A DNA stretch of 55,735 nt from NCBI RefSeq assembly GCF_001646785.1, contig NZ_LRRH01000004.1, forward strand, positions 1 through 55,735, given 5' to 3'. This stretch comes from Rhodococcus phenolicus (GTDB lineage: Bacteria; Actinomycetota; Actinomycetes; Mycobacteriales; Mycobacteriaceae). The translations under genes and the position numbers were made by a program. The notes below the pieces were generated by a model. That model saw nothing but the letters and a program-made list of their open reading frames with translations. It did not search any database and was not told the DNA's origin. This document shows positions 7,889 to 16,399 of this stretch, piece by piece (within the stretch, counting starts at the first letter, position 1; every line of letters begins with the position of its first letter).

Positions 7889-9049
7889 ATGACGTTCCGC
7901 AGGTGTGCAGGGGTGGCCGCGATGATCGTGGCGACGACGATGACGGTCTCGATGCCGTTCGCCTACGCAGATCCGGTCGTGCCCGCGGCCCCCGTGGCCG
8001 AGGCGTTCACCCTGCCGGAACTGATCGGACCGTATCCGTCGGACCTTCCTGCGCGGGGCACCTACATCGGTGTGCTCGACGGCTTCACCGAGATCCGCGA
8101 CACCCGCCCCGACCTGATCCGGAGCAATCTCGACCTCGGCGTGGAGATCAACAACGCCGCGACCCCACTCGAACAGCAACGCGCCCTGTTCGATCACAAT
8201 CACGACCGCCTGCTGTCTCTGTCCGACGGTCTCGGTGACGGACTCGGCGCCCTCTTCCGCACCGCGCTCGACGACCACCGGCTGCCGAAGGTACAAGCTC
8301 TGCTCGCCGGCGACATCGCCCGCGCCGGCGGCATCGCGAACTCGACGCTCCTCGAGAAGGAACACTGGAGCAATCCGAGGCCCTTCGAGCTCGCACCCGA
8401 ACGTATCGTCGCCTACCGCGGTGACGGCATCAGCGGCGCCGCCGACCCGTTCGCCGAGGTGTACGGCACCGACTCGTACCCATCCGGGCACGCGGCGCAG
8501 GCGTACTGGAAGGGAATCCTGCTCGCCGGCATGCTGCCCGAACTGGCACCGCAGATCCTCACCCGCGCCTCCGAGATCGGCAACGGACGCATCGTCCTGG
8601 GCGTGCACTACCCACTCGACATCATGGGCGGTCGCATCATGGGCCAGGCGGCCGCAGCGGACCGGCTCAACGATCCGGCGTTCGCGCGACTCCTCGACGA
8701 GGCCGGAACGGAACTACGTGCCGTTCTCGAAGCTGCGGCCGGCATGCCGCTCGGCGACTACATCGCCACCGACCGCCCGTACCGGTCCGCGGACACGGCC
8801 CGCGCCGAGTTCACCGAGCGTCTCACCTACGGCTTCGAACAGCTCCACCCCGATCTCGTCAACGACATTCCCGCCGAGGCCGCGGTGCTGTTGCGCGCGG
8901 TCGCGCCGGAACTGACCGACAGGCAACGCCTGGACGTACTGCGGCGGACGGCGATCCCCGCCGGCTACCCGCTCGACCGGACCGGCCCCGACGGCGGCTG
9001 GCTGCGCATCGACCTCGTCGCCGCATACGAGGCGGTCGGCGCGCGCTGA
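7889..9049 (+). CDS. Secreted class A acid phosphatase (PAP2 superfamily)
   Basis: A 386-residue protein with an N-terminal signal peptide (about residues 1-28, ending FAYADP). It carries all three parts of the PAP2/PhoN signature: K-x6-RP (Lys157, Arg164, Pro165), SYPSGH (197-201 region, His201) and R-x5-H-x3-D (Arg234, His240, Asp244). Such enzymes hydrolyse phosphomonoesters outside the membrane through a phospho-histidine. About 140 residues follow the catalytic core, longer than in enterobacterial PhoN, and their role is unknown. AGGAG lies 5 nt before the ATG. The gene is monocistronic and faces the downstream lipoprotein gene. Confidence 0.86.
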   Translation: MTFRRCAGVAAMIVATTMTVSMPFAYADPVVPAAPVAEAFTLPELIGPYPSDLPARGTYIGVLDGFTEIRDTRPDLIRSNLDLGVEINNAATPLEQQRALFDHNHDRLLSLSDGLGDGLGALFRTALDDHRLPKVQALLAGDIARAGGIANSTLLEKEHWSNPRPFELAPERIVAYRGDGISGAADPFAEVYGTDSYPSGHAAQAYWKGILLAGMLPELAPQILTRASEIGNGRIVLGVHYPLDIMGGRIMGQAAAADRLNDPAFARLLDEAGTELRAVLEAAAGMPLGDYIATDRPYRSADTARAEFTERLTYGFEQLHPDLVNDIPAEAAVLLRAVAPELTDRQRLDVLRRTAIPAGYPLDRTGPDGGWLRIDLVAAYEAVGAR

Positions 9050-9129
9050 TCCACGGACTCGACCTCACCCACGAACTCACCTCCGACGAGATCGCCGGGG
9101 TCGCGACGCGATCTGATCCCCCCGCCCTC

Positions 9130-9180
9130 GGGTGATGGGAACCTTCAGCCGGTCAGACCGAATATCGGTTCCCATCACCC
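9130..9180. repeat. Nested-hairpin repeat, copy 1
   Basis: A perfect 14-bp stem (GGGTGATGGGAACC with its complement) encloses a 23-nt loop that contains its own small stem, CGGT-CAG-ACCG. It lies 3 nt beyond the stop of the lipoprotein gene on the minus strand and between convergent genes. Copy 2 at 35519-35569 shares both stem and loop sequence. Confidence 0.85.
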
Positions 9181-9183
9181 GAT

Positions 9184-10329
9184 CTACTGCAGGTCCTGCT
9201 TCAGGGCGTTCACGACCGCGGTGACCGGGCCGTCCCCGTCGGAGGTGGGGATGTCGCTGTTGACCGTGGCCACCAGGATCGTGCCCGACGCAGGCAGATA
9301 ACCGGCATAGGTGTTGTAGCCGGGGAGTTCGCCGGTGTGCTCGAGCCATCCGTTGTCGATGCCCCAGCCGAAGCCGTACGCGCGCTCCGGAGTAGCCGGT
9401 GGAACGTCGTAGTTGAACGATTCGAGCCGGTACTGCTGGGTTTCGGGTCCGAGAATGCCCTCGCCGGTGCCCAGCGCCTTCGCCCAGCGCTGCAGGTCGT
9501 CGATGGTGGAGATCACCGCTCCGGCCGCCCAGCCCCACGACGGGTTCCAGTCGGTGGCGTCGGCGGTCTCCCCGTCCGGCTGACCCTGTTCGGTGATGCC
9601 GGACAGGTGCGGCTCAGGGAACGCCGCGTCGGCGGGCAGGGACGTCTCGGTCATGCCGAGCGGACCGAACAGGTTGTCCTGGAAATAGTCGGCGAGGCTC
9701 TGCCCGCTGACCTGTTCGACGACGAGTCCCAGCGCGACGTAGTTCGAGTTGGAGTATTCGAACTTCTCGCCGGGCGCGAAGTTCGGCGGATCGCCGCGCA
9801 CCACATCGAGAAGCTGCTCCGGGGTCCACGGGGCATCGGGGTCGGCGAACAGCTTCTGCTGGAATCCGGGGTCGAAGGTGTAGCTCGGAATGCCGCTGGT
9901 CATCGTGGCGAGCTGGTCGAGTGTCGCGATGTCGCCGTTCGGCAGGCCCGGCACGTATTTGCCGATCGGGTCGGTGAGTTCGAGCCGGCCGTCCTCCCAC
10001 AGTTGCAGGACGGCGGTGGCCGTCATCGTCTTGGTGAGACTGCCGACGCGGGTGTGGTCCTCGGGTGTCGGCGGGCGCTGGTCGTCGACCCCGGCGACGC
10101 CCGCGGTCCCGGTCCATTCCCCGTCGGGCCCCACGACCCGTGCGACGATGCCGGGGAACCCGATCTCACCGTGCAGGCTGTCGATGGTCTCCTGCAGACG
10201 GTCCGCCAGCGCGGTGTCCGCGCTGTCCGCGGACGCGGAGGTGGTCGTCGTCGAGGTGTCGGTGTCGCTGGTGCAGGCGGGAACCAGGACGACGAGGGCG
10301 GCGGTCAAGGCGATCGGGAGTCGGCGCAT
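9184..10329 (-). CDS. Serine hydrolase lipoprotein (class C beta-lactamase/D-Ala-D-Ala carboxypeptidase fold)
   Basis: A 381-residue putative lipoprotein: N-terminal signal ending VPAC (Cys19), then a Thr/Ser-rich linker and a serine beta-lactamase-like domain. The catalytic triad motifs are SLTK (Ser97, Lys100), YSN in FEYSNSNY, and HTG in WLEHTGELPG. Class C-like esterases, peptidases and carboxypeptidases share this fold, and the substrate cannot be told from the motifs. The start at 10329 follows GGAGG; the reading frame upstream is open but unsupported. The 5' region holds a 14-bp tandem repeat, and the 3' end is followed by the nested-hairpin repeat. Confidence 0.86.
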   Translation of the reverse strand: MRRLPIALTAALVVLVPACTSDTDTSTTTTSASADSADTALADRLQETIDSLHGEIGFPGIVARVVGPDGEWTGTAGVAGVDDQRPPTPEDHTRVGSLTKTMTATAVLQLWEDGRLELTDPIGKYVPGLPNGDIATLDQLATMTSGIPSYTFDPGFQQKLFADPDAPWTPEQLLDVVRGDPPNFAPGEKFEYSNSNYVALGLVVEQVSGQSLADYFQDNLFGPLGMTETSLPADAAFPEPHLSGITEQGQPDGETADATDWNPSWGWAAGAVISTIDDLQRWAKALGTGEGILGPETQQYRLESFNYDVPPATPERAYGFGWGIDNGWLEHTGELPGYNTYAGYLPASGTILVATVNSDIPTSDGDGPVTAVVNALKQDLQ

Positions 10330-10340
10330 CGGGCCTCCGG

Positions 10341-10390
10341 TGTATCGGTTCTGCTGTGTCGGCTCTGCTGTATCGGCTCTGCTGTACGGG
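10341..10390. repeat. 14-bp tandem repeat upstream of the lipoprotein gene
   Basis: Three consecutive 14-bp units (10341-10354, 10355-10368, 10369-10382), of the form TGTRTCGGYTCTGC, and the start of a fourth. The first unit lies 12 nt from the lipoprotein start codon, so the array covers its 5' leader or promoter. Confidence 0.85.
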
Positions 10391-10522
10391 ATCGTCCGGG
10401 CGAACTGAGGAAACGTGGCTCGGCCAGTATGCGTCCGCCGCGACCGGCTTCGCGGGTGATCACCGAATCCGCCCGCGCCACCGCGGCCCCGTCCTACCGT
10501 GGGGCGACGGATCGGAGTTTCG

Positions 10523-11434
10523 ATGAAGCCGCTCATACACGTATCGCAGCACGTGCGTGACGCGGTCGCCGCCGGGCGACCTGTCGTCGCACTCGAATCC
10601 ACCATTTTCACGCACGGACTGACTCCGCCCCGCAACCTGGAGGTCGCGTTCGAGGTCGAGCGGAACCTGCGCGATGCCGGTGTCGTACCCGCGACCGTCG
10701 GAGTGGTCGGCGGCGTCCCCATCGTCGGGTTGTCGGCCGGGGAGATCTCCGCGCTCGGATCGGAGGCGGGAGTGGAGAAACTCGGCGTCCGCGATCTTCC
10801 GGTCGCCGCGGCGAAAGGGCTGTCGGGTGGCACGACCGTCGCCTCCACCGCGGTCCTGGCCCATCACGCCGGCGTGCGGGTGTTCGCGACCGGTGGCCTG
10901 GGCGGGGTGCATCGGGGCGCGGCGACGACGTTCGACGAATCCGCCGACCTGACGACGCTGGCGGCGGTGCCGATTCTCGTCGTCAGTGCCGGCGTGAAGT
11001 CGATCCTGGACGTTCCGGCCTCGCTCGAACGTCTGGAAACCCTGGGTGTTCCCGTCGTCGGGTATCGGACGCGGCGGTTCCCCGGGTTCTATGTCCGCGA
11101 GAGTGGTTGCGCGATCGATTATTCCGTGGAATCGCCCGTCGAGGTCGCGGCGATCGCCGACGCCCGCGATCGTCTCGGCACGAAATGCGCCGTACTGCTG
11201 GTCAATCCGGTGGCCGAGGAGGACCAGCTCGACCCGGAACTGCACGATCGGGTGCTGCGCGAGGCAGTGCAGGCCGCCGAGGCCGCGGGGATCACCGGCA
11301 AGGCGACGACCCCGTTCCTGCTCGACCACCTGCATCGCGCCACCGGGGGACGCAGCCTCGACGTGAACGTGGCGGTGTACCGCGCGAACGTCGCCCTCGG
11401 CGGCGCCGTGGCCGCGGAACTGGTGTCCCGGTGA
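10523..11434 (+). CDS. psuG: Pseudouridine-5'-phosphate glycosidase
   Basis: A 303-residue protein matching PsuG throughout. It has the opening VALESTIFTHG, the VGVVGGVPIVGL and TVASTAVLAHHAGVRVFATG segments, GGLGGVHRGA, and the late GKATTPFLLDHL. PsuG cleaves pseudouridine 5'-phosphate to uracil and ribose 5-phosphate, usually with a PfkB-type kinase (PsuK) encoded nearby. No kinase gene is present here; the next gene, coupled by GTGA, is a Y-family polymerase. The ATG at 10523 has GGAG 5 nt before it. Confidence 0.93.
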   Translation: MKPLIHVSQHVRDAVAAGRPVVALESTIFTHGLTPPRNLEVAFEVERNLRDAGVVPATVGVVGGVPIVGLSAGEISALGSEAGVEKLGVRDLPVAAAKGLSGGTTVASTAVLAHHAGVRVFATGGLGGVHRGAATTFDESADLTTLAAVPILVVSAGVKSILDVPASLERLETLGVPVVGYRTRRFPGFYVRESGCAIDYSVESPVEVAAIADARDRLGTKCAVLLVNPVAEEDQLDPELHDRVLREAVQAAEAAGITGKATTPFLLDHLHRATGGRSLDVNVAVYRANVALGGAVAAELVSR

Positions 11435-12468
11435 CCGGGCACTGGGTGCTGCACGTCGACCTCGACCAGTTCATCGCCGCGGTCGAGGTGCTGCGCAATC
11501 CGGCGCTGGCCGGTCGGCCGGTGATCGTCGGCGGCCGCGGCGACCCGACCGAACGGGGTGTGGTGTCCACCGCGTCCTACGAGGCCCGCGAGCACGGCGT
11601 CGGATCGGGGATGCCGTTGCGGGTCGCGGCACGCAAGATTCCCGACGCGGTGTTCCTTCCCGTCGATGCGGACGCCTACAACGAGGTCTCGGACACGGTG
11701 ATGGACACCCTGCGCGGGCTCGGCGTCGTGGTCGAGGTGCTCGGCTGGGACGAGGCGTTCCTCGGTGCGGACACCGACGATCCCGAGTCGGTCGCGCGGA
11801 CCGTGCAGCGCGCGGTGTTCGACGCGACGGGACTGCACTGCTCGGTGGGCATCGGCGACAACAAGCTCCGCGCCAAGATCGCCACCGGGTTCGGCAAGCC
11901 GCGCGGCATGTTCCGGCTCACCCGGGACAACTGGTTCGCGGTGATGGGGGAGCGCGGCACCGACGCGTTGTGGGGTATCGGGTCGCGCACCGCGAAGAAA
12001 CTCGACGCGCTCGGCATCCGTACCGTGCGGGAACTCGCGGCCGCTTCGGAACAGGACCTGGCGGCTCGGTTCGGACCGAAGACCGGACCGTGGCTCGTCG
12101 GACTCGGCCGCGGGGTCGGCGGCACCACGGTGACGGCCGAACCGTGGGTGGCGCGGTCACACGGGCGGGAGGTGACGTTCCAGCAGGACGTCGACGACTG
12201 GGCGCAGGTCGCCGAGCATGCCCGCCGGCTCGCCGCGCGCGTCACCGACGACATTCGTGCCGAGCAGCGGCCGGGGGTGCGGGTGGAGGTCAAGATCCGG
12301 TACGCGCCGTTCACCACCCACACCACCGCCCGGGCGCTGCCCGATCCGACGCTGGATCCGCAGGTCGTCGCGGACGCTGCGGTCGCCCTGCTCGACCGGT
12401 TCGATCACAGCCGGCGGGTGCGGCTGCTGGGGGTGCGGGTCGTGATGACCGATCCCGTGAAGGACTAG
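11431..12468 (+). CDS. dinB2: DNA polymerase IV, DinB2-type
   Basis: A 345-residue Y-family polymerase. The first catalytic motif is HVDLDQFIAAVE and the second GWDEAFLG, where canonical DinB has S-DEAYLD; both match the mycobacterial DinB2 group. The thumb and little-finger regions follow normally, ending VRLLGVRVVM. At the steric-gate position, normally Tyr or Phe, the residue is Ile15. Mycobacterial DinB2 has Leu there and is known to accept ribonucleotides readily. A C-terminal beta-clamp peptide is not obvious. The GTG start overlaps the psuG stop by 4 bp, so expression follows psuG, and its stop overlaps the convergent PPOX gene. Confidence 0.88.
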   Translation: MTGHWVLHVDLDQFIAAVEVLRNPALAGRPVIVGGRGDPTERGVVSTASYEAREHGVGSGMPLRVAARKIPDAVFLPVDADAYNEVSDTVMDTLRGLGVVVEVLGWDEAFLGADTDDPESVARTVQRAVFDATGLHCSVGIGDNKLRAKIATGFGKPRGMFRLTRDNWFAVMGERGTDALWGIGSRTAKKLDALGIRTVRELAAASEQDLAARFGPKTGPWLVGLGRGVGGTTVTAEPWVARSHGREVTFQQDVDDWAQVAEHARRLAARVTDDIRAEQRPGVRVEVKIRYAPFTTHTTARALPDPTLDPQVVADAAVALLDRFDHSRRVRLLGVRVVMTDPVKD

Positions 12469-12893
12469 CGAGCCGTCCCGTAGAAGCGTTCGACGCGAAT
12501 GCGCAGCAGCAGCCGCCGGTCGGTGACCATCGCCGCGCGGAACTCGTCCCAGTCCGGATGTTCGCCCTGTACCTGCCGATACAGTTCGACCAGCTGCTCG
12601 ACGGTGTCGTCGTGCGGGAGCGCCGCGACCGGGGACAGTTCGGCGTATCCCTCCGCGACCGCGTAGGACCAGCCGTCGTCCGAGTCGGCGAACACGCTGA
12701 TGCGGGGGTCGCGGCGCAGGTTGCGGGTCTTGGCGCGGCCGTCGGTCACCGACACGGAGAACGTCCGGGTGCGGGTGTCGTAGTGGGCCGCGACATTCGA
12801 CAGCTGCGGCCGCCCGTCACGTTTGAGGGTGACGAGCGTGACGACTTTCGTGGTGGTGAACAGCGCTTCGAACGGATCGGCTGCCGGTGCCAT
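12465..12893 (-). CDS. PPOX-class F420-dependent protein
   Basis: A 142-residue split-barrel protein of the pyridoxamine-oxidase-like type found with F420 in actinobacteria (Rv1155-like). The N-terminal strands VVTLVTLKRDGRPQLSNVAA and the central TRNLRRDPRISVF segment, then a tryptophan/tyrosine patch, are typical. Such proteins reduce or bind F420-linked substrates; the reaction is not predictable. It is convergent with the polymerase gene, overlapping at the stop codons. Confidence 0.82.
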   Translation of the reverse strand: MAPAADPFEALFTTTKVVTLVTLKRDGRPQLSNVAAHYDTRTRTFSVSVTDGRAKTRNLRRDPRISVFADSDDGWSYAVAEGYAELSPVAALPHDDTVEQLVELYRQVQGEHPDWDEFRAAMVTDRRLLLRIRVERFYGTAR

Positions 12894-12953
12894 GCGGACA
12901 GCCTAGTGGCCGGGTGTGCCGCCCTTCCGGTGAGCGGCGGAATACGCAGTGCG

Positions 12954-13856
12954 TCATACGGTTTCGAGCGACGCTCCGATGAGCTCGGCGAGTTCGCGCG
13001 GCGCGTCGCCGTGGACCGAATGACCGGCGCCCGGAACGGCGAGGATGCGCGCGGCCGGATTGCGGCGTCTCACCTCGTCGACGTCGGCGTCGGTGACGAA
13101 ACGTGATGCGCCCCCGCGGATCAGTGTCAGGGGAACCTGGATTCCGGCGAGATCCTCCCACAACGGGGTGGTGTCCCGGCCGCTGTCGTGCCGGTCGTAC
13201 CGCCACACCCACCGGCCGTCGGGTCGCTGCCGGGTGTTGTGGACGACGCCGCGCCGGATCGACGCCCGCGACCGCTGGGGCGAGGCGGCCGCCGCGAGTT
13301 CGACGATCTCGTCGAATGAATCGAAGCTGTCCGGACCCTGGATCAGGGTGGTCGCGCCGCGTTCCGTGCCGGTCATCTCGCGGTGCCGCTGCGGTGCCGA
13401 CGGCGTGACGTCCACGATGATCGCGCGGCGCACCAGTTCCGGGACGATCGCGGTGAGCCGGATGGTGGTGAGCCCACCCAGGGATGCGCCTACGACCGTC
13501 TCCGCGTCGGGTGCCCATCGGCGGACGGCGTGCGCGACCGCGTCGGCGGTCGTCCAGGGTGAGTAGTCGCTGTCCGCGCGCCACGACGAATGCCCGTGTC
13601 CGGGCAGGTCGACGGCGAGGGCCGGCAGGCCGAGCGCGAGGATCAGCGAGTCCCACGTGTGGGCGTTCTGCCCCCGGCCGTGGAGGAAGACCACACGCGG
13701 GCGCTCCGTGCCCCATTGCAGGGAGCTGACGTGGAGGTCGTCACGGATCTCGGTGCCCACGCGCTGCACGATCGGCACGGCCGTCGGTTCCAGGCCGAGG
13801 TCGGCGGCGGTCTCGGGCAGCAGTGCGAACTCGTCGTCCGAGCGTTGCGAGGCCAT
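12954..13856 (-). CDS. Alpha/beta hydrolase
   Basis: A 300-residue alpha/beta-hydrolase. The oxyanion region is HGRGQNAHTWD, the nucleophile elbow is VVGASLGGL (Ser125), and the catalytic His is in AVPGAGHSVHGD near the C-terminus. It has a short N-terminal extension before the first strand and no signal peptide, so it is cytosolic. The start at 13856 follows AAAGGG; the same frame continues upstream for over 100 codons without a ribosome-binding site. The substrate is unknown. About 155 nt with no gene separate it from the upstream GNAT gene. Confidence 0.85.
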   Translation of the reverse strand: MASQRSDDEFALLPETAADLGLEPTAVPIVQRVGTEIRDDLHVSSLQWGTERPRVVFLHGRGQNAHTWDSLILALGLPALAVDLPGHGHSSWRADSDYSPWTTADAVAHAVRRWAPDAETVVGASLGGLTTIRLTAIVPELVRRAIIVDVTPSAPQRHREMTGTERGATTLIQGPDSFDSFDEIVELAAAASPQRSRASIRRGVVHNTRQRPDGRWVWRYDRHDSGRDTTPLWEDLAGIQVPLTLIRGGASRFVTDADVDEVRRRNPAARILAVPGAGHSVHGDAPRELAELIGASLETV

Positions 13857-14011
13857 GAATCCCTTTCTGCGCCCGCGGCACTGTGCCAGGGTCGCCGGCA
13901 GACCTAGATCATATTTTCTCCCGGTCGATCCGGTGCGCCAGTTGTGGACGAGCACAGACATCGGGGACGCGATTCTCGTCGCGGTCGGAAACGACGCGGT
14001 CCTCGTGGCGG

Positions 14012-14770
14012 TCAGGGGACGCGGAATCCGCGGAACGCCACCCGGGCGCGCGGCCGGAAGCCCAGCCGGGTGTAGAGCGCGATCGCGCTCGCGTTGCCGT
14101 CGACGACGTGCAGGAACGCGCCGTCGCCGCGCGCCGAGATACGTGCGGCGAGGGTCCGGACCAGTCTGCCGGCGTGACCGTGTCCGCGCGCCTCGGGCGC
14201 CGTACACACGGCGCTGATCTCGGTCCATCCGGGCGGTTGCAGTCGCTCACCGGCCATCGCGATCAGCGTGCCGTGCTGCCGGATCCCCAGATAGGTGCCG
14301 AGTTCGGGGGTCCGCGGCCGGAACGGGCCCGGTCGGGTTCGTTCGACGAGCTCGAGCATGTCCGCGCGATCCGAGGGGCCGAGTTCGACGAGTTCGGTGC
14401 CCGTGGTCAGGCCGGTGTCCGGCGCACCCGCGTCGGACGCGGTGACCGGCGGAGCCACCATCTGCAGCCCGTCGACCGCGAAGACCGGTTCCCAGTCCGC
14501 CGGCGGCTGCGCGCGGCCGCTGAACAGGTCGGCGAGGGCGCCGGAACCGAGCAGCCGGGCCAGATCCGCCCAGTCACCGGGCTCCGGCTGTGCCGGCACC
14601 GAGCAGAACGTCGCCACCTCGGAGCAATAGGTCGCTGCCCGGCCGATCCGGCGGGACAGGTGCGCGTGGTGGCCGTCGAGGGATGCCTCCACCGGGTGGT
14701 CGAGAGCAGCGACGTCCGCGACCGGGACAGGGCTGCTCGGGCGGCTGGGCAGGTACTTCTCCGGTGACAT
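14012..14770 (-). CDS. GNAT-family N-acetyltransferase
   Basis: A 252-residue protein whose C-terminal half is a GNAT domain of the FR47 type. The acetyl-CoA-binding motif is AVCTAPEARGHGHAGRLV (R-x-x-G-H-A-G form), followed by VDGNASAIALYTRLGF. The N-terminal half (about 120 residues) has no motif I recognise. The ATG at 14770 is chosen since it follows an AAGG site and lies at the divergent promoter region with the membrane protein gene. The acceptor substrate is unknown. Confidence 0.84.
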   Translation of the reverse strand: MSPEKYLPSRPSSPVPVADVAALDHPVEASLDGHHAHLSRRIGRAATYCSEVATFCSVPAQPEPGDWADLARLLGSGALADLFSGRAQPPADWEPVFAVDGLQMVAPPVTASDAGAPDTGLTTGTELVELGPSDRADMLELVERTRPGPFRPRTPELGTYLGIRQHGTLIAMAGERLQPPGWTEISAVCTAPEARGHGHAGRLVRTLAARISARGDGAFLHVVDGNASAIALYTRLGFRPRARVAFRGFRVP

Positions 14771-14898
14771 GATCCCGACCTTCTCATCTCGCCGTGGCGG
14801 CGGTTCCGGCGGGTGATGGCCAAACCGCCGGTACGCGCGCGTGCGCGCACCTAAAATCGAAAACTGCCAGAGACCCGTGATCGCCGTGAGGTACCGGC

Positions 14899-15540
14899 AT
14901 GGCCGACGACACCGAGCACGCCCCGCACCGGCAGCACCGTCTTCCGGCCGTCGTGGACGGACTGCTCGACAGTCCGCTCGCCGGCCTCGCCCCGTGGATC
15001 GTGCTGGCGGTGTTCGAAGGGCCCGGCAGCATCGCGTGGGTGGCGGCGGTGGCCCTGGCACTGTCGGTGGTGTTCGTCGTCCTCGACCTGGTCCGTGGCC
15101 GGTCCCTGAAACTGCTGGGCGTCGTCGACGTCGTGTTCTTCGCGGCGTTGCTGATCACCCATTTCTCGCTGAGCGTCGACAACCAGTTGTGGCTGGAGAC
15201 GTGGATCGGTGAGATCGCGAACATCACGCTCGTCCTCATCGCCGCCGGATCGATGCTGGCGCGGATGCCGTTCACGATCCAGTACGCCCGGGAGCAGGTC
15301 GATCCGCAGTATTGGGATTCGCCGGTGTTCCTGCGCACCAACTACGTGATCACCGGGGTCTGGGCGCTCGCGTTCCTGGTCGCCGCGGTCGCCGGGTGGA
15401 TCGGCGACGCGGTGCTGCACGACGACGACAACCTGTGGACGGGATGGCTGATCCAGGTCGCGGCGATGGTCGCCGCGATCAAGTTCTCCGCCTGGTATCC
15501 GGACCGGGTGCGCGCGCGGGTCGGTGATGCCGCGGGATGA
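14899..15540 (+). CDS. Integral membrane protein, function unknown
   Basis: A 213-residue protein with about five hydrophobic segments: residues about 28-48, 50-66, 70-90, 97-118 and 150-190 (two helices). A conserved-looking loop YAREQVDPQYWDSPVF lies between helices 4 and 5. I do not recognise the family with confidence. GAGG lies 7 nt before the ATG. It stands alone between a divergent GNAT gene and a convergent DUF1275 gene. Confidence 0.78.
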   Translation: MADDTEHAPHRQHRLPAVVDGLLDSPLAGLAPWIVLAVFEGPGSIAWVAAVALALSVVFVVLDLVRGRSLKLLGVVDVVFFAALLITHFSLSVDNQLWLETWIGEIANITLVLIAAGSMLARMPFTIQYAREQVDPQYWDSPVFLRTNYVITGVWALAFLVAAVAGWIGDAVLHDDDNLWTGWLIQVAAMVAAIKFSAWYPDRVRARVGDAAG

Positions 15541-15549
15541 AGGCGGGCG

Positions 15550-16209
15550 TCAATCCTGATCGTCGAGGTAGAACAGCACCAGGGTGACGGCCAGGATCAG
15601 TGCGGGAACCCACGCGGCGCGCCCGCCGATCCACTGGGCGACGAGGGCACCGAAGATCGCCCCGCCCGCGAATGCCGCACAGATCGCGGCGTACACGGCG
15701 GTGTGCCGGCGGGCCACCGGATCGTGGTCGACGAACCCACGGAACCAGGCTTCGGTGAGCCGCATCAGATTTCCGGTGGTGGCGATGGACATGTAGGTGA
15801 GGTCGCCGATCGTGCGGTACAGCCCCATCTGCAGCGCCGCGACGAACGCAATGGGCACCGTGACCGCCGCGGCGTGGACACCGGCCGGCAGGAACCCCAC
15901 GATCACGAGGATGACGGCCTGCAGGCCCGTCGCCCACCTCAGTGGGCGGGTGACACGACGTTCGATACGGCCGGTCTTGACGAGCATCGCGACGCCGATA
16001 CCGGCGAGGAACGCGAGGATCGGATACAGGTGGGCGAGCGTGGCGCGCCACTGCGCCTCGGCGAGATCGATACCGCCCAGGATGACGTTGGCGGTCTGCG
16101 TGTTCGCGAAGACTCCGTCGCGAGTGATGAACGTGTAGGCGTCGAGATAGCCGCCGACCAGCGTGAGGACCAGCGCGAACCGTAGGGATGTCGAGGTCTG
16201 CGTCGCCAT
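15550..16209 (-). CDS. YoaK/DUF1275 family membrane protein
   Basis: A 219-residue membrane protein with about six helices. The opening LTLVGGYLDAYTFITRDGVFANTQTANV is split here only by its length: GGYLDAYTF and FANTQTANV are the DUF1275 signature. The later TYMSIATTGNLMRL repeats the T-GN theme. Family members are suspected transporters, but no substrate is established. The start at 16209 follows GGAGG; the open frame upstream is the antisense of the alpha/beta-hydrolase and carbonic anhydrase genes. It diverges from the carbonic anhydrase gene. Confidence 0.86.
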   Translation of the reverse strand: MATQTSTSLRFALVLTLVGGYLDAYTFITRDGVFANTQTANVILGGIDLAEAQWRATLAHLYPILAFLAGIGVAMLVKTGRIERRVTRPLRWATGLQAVILVIVGFLPAGVHAAAVTVPIAFVAALQMGLYRTIGDLTYMSIATTGNLMRLTEAWFRGFVDHDPVARRHTAVYAAICAAFAGGAIFGALVAQWIGGRAAWVPALILAVTLVLFYLDDQD

Positions 16210-16399
16210 GAACCGGGTTCCTCCGCCGGGGTGCTCAGACCACGGTAGTTCGGCCGTCGCGGCGCCTGCACGGTTTTCGATGACCGTCCAGGGTACGGAC
16301 CGCGCCGATCCGAATTCTTCACCGCGACCGGCCGGACGGGGGACCATGGACCCCGGTGTGTCCGTGCTCGCGGACACCGGTCGACGAGAGGCGCAGCCC

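Noticed and set aside
5880-7892. A 670-codon plus-strand frame opposite the thiolase/DUF35 genes
   Set aside because: Thiolase and zinc-ribbon motifs lie on the minus strand; the plus frame crosses two gene boundaries and the palindrome.
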